Below, one piece after another: positions 1-5,571 of a stretch of DNA of 11,393 nucleotides (the stretch's first letter is position 1; the number at the start of each line of letters is the position of its first letter). Location of the stretch: assembly GCA_007123015.1 (NCBI GenBank), contig SKSL01000233.1:1-11393 (forward strand), in the 5' to 3' direction. The translations under genes and the position numbers were made by a program. The notes beneath the pieces are model-generated. The model was not told the origin of the DNA, did no database searches, and worked only from the letters and a program-made list of their open reading frames with translations. Origin of the DNA: Natronohydrobacter sp. (lineage in GTDB: Bacteria; Pseudomonadota; Alphaproteobacteria; Rhodobacterales; Rhodobacteraceae).

Positions 1-66
1 CGTGACGGGGGCGGGCCGGAAGGAATGCGCATCATATCCGGGCCCTAGCACGCCTGCGCGCGACCG

Positions 67-492
67 TCACGGCAAATCCCGGACCATCTCGCGATGCGCA
101 ATCCCGGCATCCAGATATTCCGGCCCGACCGCCCGAAACCCGAGTTTCTCATAGAACCCGATGGCATGGGTCTGCGATCCCAGTTTCGCCTGTGCGACAC
201 CCGGCAGGTCGCGCAGGACGTGCAAGGCCGCTGCGATCAGTGCAACACCGATTCCTTGGCCGCGATGGTCCCGCAGAACGCAGACGCGACCGATCTTCCC
301 GATTTCGCCACTGATCAAAATCCGAGCGCAGCCAATGGGTTCTACACCGTTCTTCGCGATCAGATGCAGTGCCTCGTGATCGCGACCATCCACTTCCTCG
401 GCCTCGGGCACCTGCTGTTCCTCGATGAACACAACACGCCGAAGCGCATGGCAGGTGGCCAGATCATCTGTCAGACCGACCTCAAGGCTCAT
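67..492 (-). CDS. GNAT-family N-acetyltransferase (YjcF/ElaA-like)
   Basis: A 141-residue single-domain GNAT protein, expected to move an acetyl group from acetyl-CoA to a small amine or a protein; the substrate cannot be read from sequence. The acetyl-CoA pyrophosphate loop is visible as RDHRGQGIG (about residues 74-82), preceded by the beta-strand KIGRVCVL and followed by the C-terminal FYEKLGF motif (113-119) common in GNATs. The N-terminal stretch VFIEEQQVPEAEEVDGRD (21-38) resembles the YjcF/ElaA branch. The ATG overlaps the dapE stop codon (ATGA arrangement), so translation is probably coupled and the gene is the last of a minus-strand operon. Length is complete for the family. The 66 bases beyond its stop contain no convincing gene or terminator. 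The family call is firm; the subfamily is a resemblance only. Confidence 0.9.
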   Translation of the reverse strand: MSLEVGLTDDLATCHALRRVVFIEEQQVPEAEEVDGRDHEALHLIAKNGVEPIGCARILISGEIGKIGRVCVLRDHRGQGIGVALIAAALHVLRDLPGVAQAKLGSQTHAIGFYEKLGFRAVGPEYLDAGIAHREMVRDLP

Positions 493-1637
493 GCGAAAAA
501 GCCCTGCAGGATACGTGAATAAACTGCCTTAAGTGTCTGAATATCGGACACATCCGTATATTCGTCGACCTGATGCATCGACCGCCCTACAAGGCCGAAC
601 TCGACGACGGGACAATGCTCCTTGACGAAACGCGCATCCGATGTCCCGCCCGACGTGGACAGGACCGGCGTGATCCCACATTCCGCCGCCACAGATTGCG
701 CCACCAGATCGACCAGCGGGCCGGGCGGGGTCAGGAAACTCTCGCCTGAGACATGTATATCCAGATCAAGCTTTACTCCGCTGTTTTGTATGTATTTATC
801 TGCAATCGCGCGAAGTTGCTCCATCAGCGACGCCCCGGAATGCAGATCGTTGAAGCGGATATTGAACACGGCTTTTGCACTGGCCGGAATCACATTCGAC
901 GCAGGGTTGCCCACATCAATCGTCGTCAGCGCCAGAGTCGAGGCATCGAAATGCTCCGAACCCTGATCCAACTCCTGCTGCGCCAGATCATTCAAAAACG
1001 CCACCAGCACAGGCAGCGGGTTTCGCGCCCGGTGCGGATAGGCGGCATGCCCCTGCACGCCCGTCGCGGTGACTGTGACCGTCATCGACCCGCGCCGCCC
1101 GATCTTGATCATCTCACCCATCACATCCGGGCAAGTGGGTTCGCCCACCAGACAGGCCGTCATTGCCTCGCCCTGATCGGCCATCCAGTCCAAAAGCGCG
1201 ACTGTGCCGTCGGTCCCCGGCCCTTCCTCATCGCCAGTAATGGCCACGATCACAGCCCCGTCGGGCGGGGTTTCACGTACGAAATCCACAGCTGCCGCGA
1301 CAAAAGCCGCCACACCCGATTTCATGTCGCAGGCCCCGCGGCCCCAGATGCGGCCCTCGGCGATCTCGGCCCCGAAAGGCGCGCGCGTCCAGTCAGCGGG
1401 GTTGCCCAGCGGCACCACATCCGTATGCCCGTTGAAACCGAAGCTGCGCGGATGCCCCTTCGCGCCCCAGCGCGCAAACAGATTGGGCGTGCCGTTGCGG
1501 TCAACCCGCGTGCAGGTAAACCCTGCCTGCGACAAGACCCGCTCCAGCAGCACCAGCGCGCCGCCCTCTTCCGGCGTGACCGTTGGGCAGCGGATCAGAT
1601 CGGCAGTCAGCGCAACCGGATCAATCGCTGTCGTCAT
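489..1637 (-). CDS. dapE: Succinyl-diaminopimelate desuccinylase DapE
   Basis: Hydrolyses N-succinyl-L,L-diaminopimelate to succinate and L,L-diaminopimelate in the succinylase branch of lysine and peptidoglycan-precursor synthesis; cytosolic, normally a di-zinc dimer. At 382 residues it matches the usual length. The M20 metal-site motifs are all present: NGHTD (His71, Asp73), GACDMK (Asp104), GDEEG (catalytic Glu137, ligand Glu138), GEPT (Glu166) and SMHQVDE (His355). The dimerisation lid lies roughly at 180-290, with GVQGHAAYPH at 193-202. I chose the ATG at 1637, giving MTTAIDP; the frame stays open to a TTG at 1664, which would add nine unlikely residues. The start lies 17 bases inside the preceding gene, and the stop overlaps the GNAT start, so translational coupling is likely on both sides. 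Confidence 0.96.
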   Translation of the reverse strand: MTTAIDPVALTADLIRCPTVTPEEGGALVLLERVLSQAGFTCTRVDRNGTPNLFARWGAKGHPRSFGFNGHTDVVPLGNPADWTRAPFGAEIAEGRIWGRGACDMKSGVAAFVAAAVDFVRETPPDGAVIVAITGDEEGPGTDGTVALLDWMADQGEAMTACLVGEPTCPDVMGEMIKIGRRGSMTVTVTATGVQGHAAYPHRARNPLPVLVAFLNDLAQQELDQGSEHFDASTLALTTIDVGNPASNVIPASAKAVFNIRFNDLHSGASLMEQLRAIADKYIQNSGVKLDLDIHVSGESFLTPPGPLVDLVAQSVAAECGITPVLSTSGGTSDARFVKEHCPVVEFGLVGRSMHQVDEYTDVSDIQTLKAVYSRILQGFFA

Positions 1638-1971
1638 CACTGAACCACGTCTTTTGCGCGACAATCACAGCATTCTCGGCCAGTGCGCGCGCCATAAGCT
1701 CGCGCTCTTCCTCTGGGATTGTATCCCCGGCGGCCAGACGTTCATCAAGTGTTCCGTAGCTGGTCACATCCAGAGGCGCGACACCTGCGGTTTTCAGCAC
1801 AGCAACTGATTCGCGCACGGCCTCGGCCTCGTCCACGCCACTTGCATAGAGCAGAAGCCCTGCACCACTCGCGTTGTCAGGCAGACCGTCATCCGGGCTG
1901 CGGCCCAATTCGACCAGCAAGGTATAAACCTGCTGCGGGCGTTTGGCGGATTTTTCGGGTCTCTGGGCCAT
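1621..1971 (-). CDS. Conserved hypothetical protein upstream of dapE
   Basis: A protein of about 116 residues that I cannot assign to a named family. It has a basic start (MAQRPEKSAKRP), a compact alpha/beta-looking body with the segment GAGLLLYASGVDEAEAVRE, and an acidic C-terminus ending FSDDDSD. There is no signal peptide, membrane segment or recognisable catalytic motif, so it is probably soluble and cytosolic. I prefer the ATG at 1971, which has AAAGGA eight bases upstream; an in-frame ATG at 1980 is also possible. It lies 26 bases after the SGNH hydrolase gene and overlaps dapE by 17 bases, so all are likely cotranscribed. The overlap suggests a conserved pairing with dapE, but no function follows from that. 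The reading frame is well supported by context and codon use. Confidence 0.75.
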   Translation of the reverse strand: MAQRPEKSAKRPQQVYTLLVELGRSPDDGLPDNASGAGLLLYASGVDEAEAVRESVAVLKTAGVAPLDVTSYGTLDERLAAGDTIPEEERELMARALAENAVIVAQKTWFSDDDSD

Positions 1972-1997
1972 GGCGCGCATCCTTTCGTCCTGTCCTG

Positions 1998-2687
1998 TCA
2001 GGAAAGCCGCGCCAAGGCAAGACCTGCCATCCGCTTGCCCCATTCGGCATAGAGCGCCGGCCCCGGATGCAAGCCATCATGCGCCAGCCAGCGCGGATCT
2101 GGGTCCAGATCGAAGGGGACATGCACAGCACGGCATTGCGCACAAACAGCTTGCAAGCCTGCGTCCAAGACTGTTGCGCGACGGCCCAGATAGCCACGCA
2201 AGGGCTGGGGGAAGCTTGTGAATTCACCCAGCGGGGGAACTGCAGACACAAGGATATGCTGCACGCCATGCTGCGAGCGCAACGCGTCTATCAGCGAACG
2301 CTGGCGCATGGCGAAACGCCGCGCGCTTGTCTGGCGCAGCACATCATTCACACCAAGCGCCAGTACGGCCACATCAAACACGCCTGCTTCATGCAACATG
2401 CGCCGGGCCTGCGCTGTCGTCGCGCCAGAGCGGGCAATGACTTGCCATGCGACTTCAGCACTTGGCACAAGATGCTGCAGCATCTGCCCGATCAAAGCCT
2501 GATCTTGATGGGCCACGCCTACCCCAGCCCCCGAGGAATCACCCAGAATCAGCAGCCGCAGCTGTGCCCCCTGCCCATGCGTCCCGCAACGCGGTCCCAA
2601 GGCTTCAGGCAACCGGGCAGTGCGCGCGATGACATATGCGGCCTGAGCGACATAAACGGGGGAAAGCAGACTGTCCTGGATGCGCAT
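1998..2687 (-). CDS. SGNH/GDSL-family hydrolase (esterase/lipase-like)
   Basis: A 229-residue SGNH hydrolase, probably acting on an ester or acyl group; substrate unknown. The family blocks appear in order: LILGDSSGAGVG with nucleophile Ser51, the oxyanion-hole glycine in block II (SGAT, Gly88), ALGVNDV with Asn114, and DGLHPG carrying the Asp204/His207 pair. No cleavable signal peptide is evident; residues 7-22 are mildly hydrophobic but contain no clear cleavage site. I chose the ATG at 2687 because the protein then starts at a normal distance from block I. The open frame runs to 2792, but that stretch reads like noncoding intergenic DNA shared with divergent lpxD. The ribosome-binding site at 2687 is weak, so the start is less certain than the family. 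It is first in the minus-strand run leading to dapE. Confidence 0.85.
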   Translation of the reverse strand: MRIQDSLLSPVYVAQAAYVIARTARLPEALGPRCGTHGQGAQLRLLILGDSSGAGVGVAHQDQALIGQMLQHLVPSAEVAWQVIARSGATTAQARRMLHEAGVFDVAVLALGVNDVLRQTSARRFAMRQRSLIDALRSQHGVQHILVSAVPPLGEFTSFPQPLRGYLGRRATVLDAGLQAVCAQCRAVHVPFDLDPDPRWLAHDGLHPGPALYAEWGKRMAGLALARLS

Positions 2688-2790
2688 GACGTGGCAATAG
2701 GCTGTGCAGGGCCGCCTGTCACCCACCAAGACTGGCCCCCGACGCGACGTTTCGCTATGACAGCTGCAAAACCATCCCCGAGGCCCTGCC

Positions 2791-3891
2791 ATGCCCTATA
2801 CGATTGCCGAGATCGCCCATGCTCTGGGTCTGACCGCACAAGGCGCGCTGGATCTGGTGATTACCCATGCGGCAGAGCCTGCGCAGGCTGGACCCGATGC
2901 GCTGGCCATGGCCACGACGCCGAAATACGCAACCGGGCTGGCGCAGGGTCAGGCACGGGCTGCGATGGTCTGGGCCGGGGCCGATTGGCGCGCGATGGGG
3001 CTGCAGGCCGCGATATTCGCCCCGCGCCCACGCTGGGCCATGGCGGGGGTCTGCGAAATGCTGGATCCGGGCTATGATTTCGGCGAGGGCATCCATCCGC
3101 AGGCCTATGTCCATCCCAGCGCCGAGATCGGTGCAGGCGCGCAGATCGGACCCTTTACCAGCATCGGGGCACGCACGACAATCGGCGCGGGGGCGCGGAT
3201 CGCGGCGAATGTGACTGTGGCCGAGAATGTGGTGATCGGTGCGGATGTGATCTTGCATGCGGGCGCGCGAGTGGGCGCGCGCTGTGTCATCGGGGATCGC
3301 TATATCGGCCAGCCGAATTCTGTCGTGGGCGGCTGTGGCTTCAGCTTTGTCACGCCAGAGCCATCGGGGGCGGAAGATGTGCGCGCGACGCTTTCGGGCG
3401 AAAGACAGGTGCGGGCGCAGAAATGGCACCGGATCCAGTCGCTGGGCGCAGTGCGTATCGGCGATGATGTGGAGCTTGGCGCGAATAGCTCGATTGACCG
3501 GGGCACGATCCGCGACACCGTGATCGGATCAGGCACCAAGATCGATTCGGTCTGCCAGATCGGCCATAATGTGCAGATGGGCGAAGATTGCATGATGTGT
3601 GGCATGGCCGGGGTCGCAGGCTCTGCCCGGATCGGCAATCGTGTGCTGCTCGCGGGCAAGGTCGCAGTGAATGACAATATCTTCATTGGCGATGATGTCA
3701 TCGTGGGCGGGGCCAGCCGGGTCTATACGAATGTGCCTGCGGGGCGCACCATACTGGGCGATCCGGCAACCAAGCTGGAAACACAGTTGGAAATCCGTAA
3801 AGTGCTGCGCCGCCTGCCGCGTCTGAGCGCGCATGTCAGCGCCTTGCACGACGCCGTATTCGGCACGACACAAGCAAAAGACAAAAGCTGA
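2791..3891 (+). CDS. lpxD: UDP-3-O-acylglucosamine N-acyltransferase LpxD
   Basis: Transfers a 3-hydroxyacyl chain from acyl carrier protein to the 2-amino group of UDP-3-O-acylglucosamine, the third step of lipid A synthesis, in the cytosol. The 366 residues show an N-terminal uridine-binding domain (about 1-100), a left-handed beta-helix of imperfect hexapeptide repeats of the [IV]GxxxxI type (about 105-320), and a C-terminal helical tail with ETQLEIRKVLRRLPRL (330-345). The conserved core SSIDRGTIRDTVIGSG and IDSVCQIGHNVQMGED are present; His259 in the latter aligns with the catalytic histidine of E. coli LpxD (His239). The ATG at 2791 has GAGG seven bases upstream. The gene is divergent from the SGNH hydrolase across about 100 bases that must hold both promoters. 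In many proteobacteria lpxD sits in a bamA-lpxD-fabZ-lpxA cluster; those partners are absent here. Confidence 0.96.
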   Translation: MPYTIAEIAHALGLTAQGALDLVITHAAEPAQAGPDALAMATTPKYATGLAQGQARAAMVWAGADWRAMGLQAAIFAPRPRWAMAGVCEMLDPGYDFGEGIHPQAYVHPSAEIGAGAQIGPFTSIGARTTIGAGARIAANVTVAENVVIGADVILHAGARVGARCVIGDRYIGQPNSVVGGCGFSFVTPEPSGAEDVRATLSGERQVRAQKWHRIQSLGAVRIGDDVELGANSSIDRGTIRDTVIGSGTKIDSVCQIGHNVQMGEDCMMCGMAGVAGSARIGNRVLLAGKVAVNDNIFIGDDVIVGGASRVYTNVPAGRTILGDPATKLETQLEIRKVLRRLPRLSAHVSALHDAVFGTTQAKDKS

Positions 3892-3953
3892 GCCTTGCCC
3901 GCTGCGCGCGTGACCTTACCTATGCTGCGCAGGCAAAATACCGGGAGAGGCCA

Positions 3954-4472
3954 ATGGACGGTGCAATGATGACTGAGACCAGTTTCACCCCGGATGCGGC
4001 CCATCAGCGTGCCTTTCGCGATGCATTGGGGCGCTTTGCCACAGGTGTCACTGTGGTCACAACGCGCACGGACCATGGGCCGCTGGGGATCACAGCGAAC
4101 AGTTTCGCAGCACTTTCACTTGATCCAGCACTGGTGATGTGGGCGCCGGGCAAGTTTTCGCGTCGGTTCGGCGTTTTCGCCGAAGCGCCCTGTTTTGCCA
4201 TTCATGTCCTTGCCGAAGATCAACTGGCGCTGGCCGAACATTTCGCCGCGAATGGCAGTGATTTCGATCTGCCCGATCTGGTTGAAAGCGCGGATGGCGT
4301 GCCGCTGCTGGCCAATTGCCTTGCGCGCTTCGAATGTCAGCGCCATGCTGTCTATCCCGGCGGGGACCATGCGATTGTGGTGGGACAAGTCACACAGGTC
4401 AGCACGCGCGACGGTGCCGGGCTGAGTTTCTTCGCGGGTCAATATGGCCGCATTGACGCAGGCTTGCGCTAG
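3954..4472 (+). CDS. Flavin reductase family protein (FMN-binding split barrel)
   Basis: A 172-residue flavin-reductase-like protein, expected to bind FMN or FAD and use NAD(P)H to make reduced flavin for a partner monooxygenase, or to act as a small stand-alone oxidoreductase. Family landmarks are FRDALGRFATGVTVVTT (21-37), GITANSFAALSLDPALVMW (45-63), a PCFAIHVL strand (79-86) and GGDHAIVVGQV (137-146), all typical of the split-barrel fold. The ATG at 3954 has a strong GGGAGAGG site ending four to five bases before it; a downstream in-frame ATG is less well placed. It follows lpxD by 62 bases and precedes bciA by 47, all on the plus strand, so readthrough is possible. No dedicated monooxygenase lies beside it, so its partner is unknown. 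Confidence 0.88.
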   Translation: MDGAMMTETSFTPDAAHQRAFRDALGRFATGVTVVTTRTDHGPLGITANSFAALSLDPALVMWAPGKFSRRFGVFAEAPCFAIHVLAEDQLALAEHFAANGSDFDLPDLVESADGVPLLANCLARFECQRHAVYPGGDHAIVVGQVTQVSTRDGAGLSFFAGQYGRIDAGLR

Positions 4473-4491
4473 GGACGCCGACAGTCCAGAG

Positions 4492-4509
4492 TGTCAGAGA
4501 TTTCTGACA
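4492..4509. promoter_or_regulatory. Putative PpsR/CrtJ operator upstream of bciA
   Basis: TGTCAGAGATTTCTGACA is a perfect match to TGTC-N10-GACA, the palindrome bound by the aerobic photosynthesis repressor PpsR (CrtJ), with symmetry extended to seven-base arms around GATT. It ends ten bases before the bciA GTG start and touches its AGGGGG ribosome-binding site, so bound repressor would lie near or just past the transcription start. Possible -35 elements upstream are TTGACG (4453-4458) and TTGCGC (4464-4469); no good -10 is visible. A half-site GACA at 4480-4483 also pairs with the first TGTC as GACA-N8-TGTC. The motif is seen directly. Its function is inferred from the known regulon and from the identity of the downstream gene. 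Confidence 0.75.
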
Positions 4510-4519
4510 GGGGGCGCGC

Positions 4520-5476
4520 GTGACAGAGCCGAAACACCTTATCCTGCTGGGCCCAACGGGCACCATCGGGCGCGCAGTTCTGCAACAGGCGCTGGCGGAT
4601 GGGCTGCAGGTGACATGTGTGACGCGTCGCAGCTCTGCTTTGCCGGAAGGGGTCGCGCAGGTTGCAGTCGATCTGGCGGATCCACTGGCTGTACGGCAGG
4701 CGCTCGCAGGGCTTGGGGCAGATGCCGTGCTGTCCTGCATGGCCTCGCGCAACGGATCGGCACAGGATGCCTGGGCCGTGGATCATCGCGCGCAATTGCA
4801 CGTTCTGGATGCGGCAAAAGCGGCCGGGATCGCGCAATTCGTGCTGCTATCGGCCATCTGCGTTCAGAAACCGCTGCTGGAATTCCAGCGTGCGAAACTG
4901 GCCTTTGAAACTGCCTTGCAACGCTCAGGGCTGGAATGGTCCATCGTGCGGCCGACGGCGTTTTTCAAATCGCTCTCCGGGCAGGTCGCGCGGGTGCAGG
5001 CGGGCAAGCCCTTTCTGTTGTTTGGGGATGGCGAACTGACCGCCTGCAAGCCGATCAGCGATCGCGATCTGGCGCGCTACCTGCTGGATTGCCTCATTCT
5101 GCCAGACCGCTGGGGGCGCGTCCTGCCCATCGGCGGCCCCGGCCCGGCGCTGACCCCCCGCGATCAGGGCGAGATGCTCTTCGAACTGGCCGGCAAGCCT
5201 GCGCAGTTCCGTCGGGTTCCTGTCGCTCTGATGGATGGGATCATTGCGCTCTTGTCAGGTCTGGGGCGGGTCTCTGGGCAGATGGCGGCAAAGGCCGAAT
5301 TCGCCCGGATCGGACGCTATTATGCCACAGAATCCATGTTGGTCTGGGATGCCGAAACGGGCCGCTATGACGCCGACGCGACCCCGGAATTCGGCACTGA
5401 CAGCTTGTGCGATCATTATGCGGCCATGCTGCGGGGTGACAGGCGCGCAGATCTGGGCGAACATGCAGTCTTTTGA
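4520..5476 (+). CDS. bciA: Divinyl (proto)chlorophyllide 8-vinyl-reductase, BciA type
   Basis: Reduces the C8 vinyl group of divinyl chlorophyllide or protochlorophyllide to ethyl with NADPH, a step in bacteriochlorophyll a synthesis. The 318 residues form an atypical short-chain-dehydrogenase fold: the nucleotide-binding GPTGTIGR (11-18), then the stretch specific to BciA and plant DVR from LLSAICVQKPLLEFQRAK (109-126) through SIVRPTAFFKSLSGQV (141-156), FGDGELTACKPISD (168-181), LPIGGPG (202-208) and the C-terminal AKAEFARIGRYYATESML (257-274). It starts at GTG with AGGGGG five bases upstream. A PpsR-type palindrome sits directly before it, consistent with oxygen- and light-dependent control. 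No other bch, crt or puf gene is present, so it lies outside a photosynthesis gene cluster. The iron-sulfur isofunctional enzyme BciB is unrelated and is excluded. Confidence 0.93.
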   Translation: MTEPKHLILLGPTGTIGRAVLQQALADGLQVTCVTRRSSALPEGVAQVAVDLADPLAVRQALAGLGADAVLSCMASRNGSAQDAWAVDHRAQLHVLDAAKAAGIAQFVLLSAICVQKPLLEFQRAKLAFETALQRSGLEWSIVRPTAFFKSLSGQVARVQAGKPFLLFGDGELTACKPISDRDLARYLLDCLILPDRWGRVLPIGGPGPALTPRDQGEMLFELAGKPAQFRRVPVALMDGIIALLSGLGRVSGQMAAKAEFARIGRYYATESMLVWDAETGRYDADATPEFGTDSLCDHYAAMLRGDRRADLGEHAVF

Positions 5477-5486
5477 GGCACAAGCA

Positions 5487-5503
5487 GGGGGGCGCTGCCC
5501 CCC
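5487..5503 (+). terminator. GC-rich hairpin after bciA
   Basis: Seven-base arms GGGGGGC and GCCCCCC enclose a three-base GCT loop, starting ten bases after the bciA stop. It is followed by more GC-rich inverted sequence rather than a clean T-run, so it is probably a transcription-attenuating or mRNA-protecting stem rather than a classical intrinsic terminator. It can compete with the neighbouring inverted repeat for pairing, because GCCCCCCGG here is complementary to CCGGGGGGC at 5551-5559. Confidence 0.55.
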
Positions 5504-5518
5504 GGTCCCTGCGGGCCC

Positions 5519-5559
5519 GCCCCCCGGGATATTTTCACAAGGATGAAAGCCCGGGGGGC
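5519..5559. repeat. Intergenic inverted repeat between convergent genes
   Basis: Perfect ten-base arms GCCCCCCGGG (5519-5528) and CCCGGGGGGC (5550-5559) flank a 21-base AT-richer loop holding ATATTTTC and ACAAGGATGAAAG. Together with the hairpin at 5487-5503 and a GGTCCC/GGGCC stem between them, it fills the 95-base gap between the ends of bciA and the TRAP permease gene. Stretches of this form, GC palindromes followed by GGGATATTTT and a purine-rich tail, are familiar between genes in Rhodobacteraceae genomes, so this is probably one copy of a dispersed family. It can fold from either strand and may end both converging transcripts. That it is a multi-copy repeat is recollection of the pattern; only one copy is in this window. 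Confidence 0.6.
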
Positions 5560-5571
5560 GCGGGAACAGGA

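Noticed and set aside
1..35. Minus-strand ATGATG at 30-35 opening a frame (MMRIPSGPPPS) that runs off the left edge, preceded by AGGG
   Set aside because: Only eleven codons are visible and the ribosome-binding site is weak, so a gene cannot be supported, although the next operon member could begin here.
753..1643. Long plus-strand open frame of 296 codons opposite dapE
   Set aside because: It is rich in Arg, His and Gln with no domain, as expected from the antisense of a GC-rich gene, and dapE on the other strand is unmistakable.
1638..1664. Upstream TTG start for dapE adding MSRKRRGSV
   Set aside because: It adds nine basic residues not expected in DapE and deepens the overlap with the previous gene; the ATG at 1637 fits the family N-terminus.
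2694..2711. Sigma-54-like TGGCAATAGGCTGTGCA between the SGNH hydrolase and lpxD genes
   Set aside because: The spacing between the GG and GC elements is one base too long and the -12 element is degenerate.
1719..3077. Plus-strand open frame of 452 codons crossing four genes
   Set aside because: It spans the complement of the small conserved gene and the SGNH hydrolase plus the divergent promoter region, and enters lpxD in the wrong frame. Its composition is shadow-like.
2755..3429. Minus-strand open frame of 224 codons opposite lpxD
   Set aside because: It shows antisense-of-hexapeptide-repeat composition and no recognisable domain; lpxD is certain on the plus strand.
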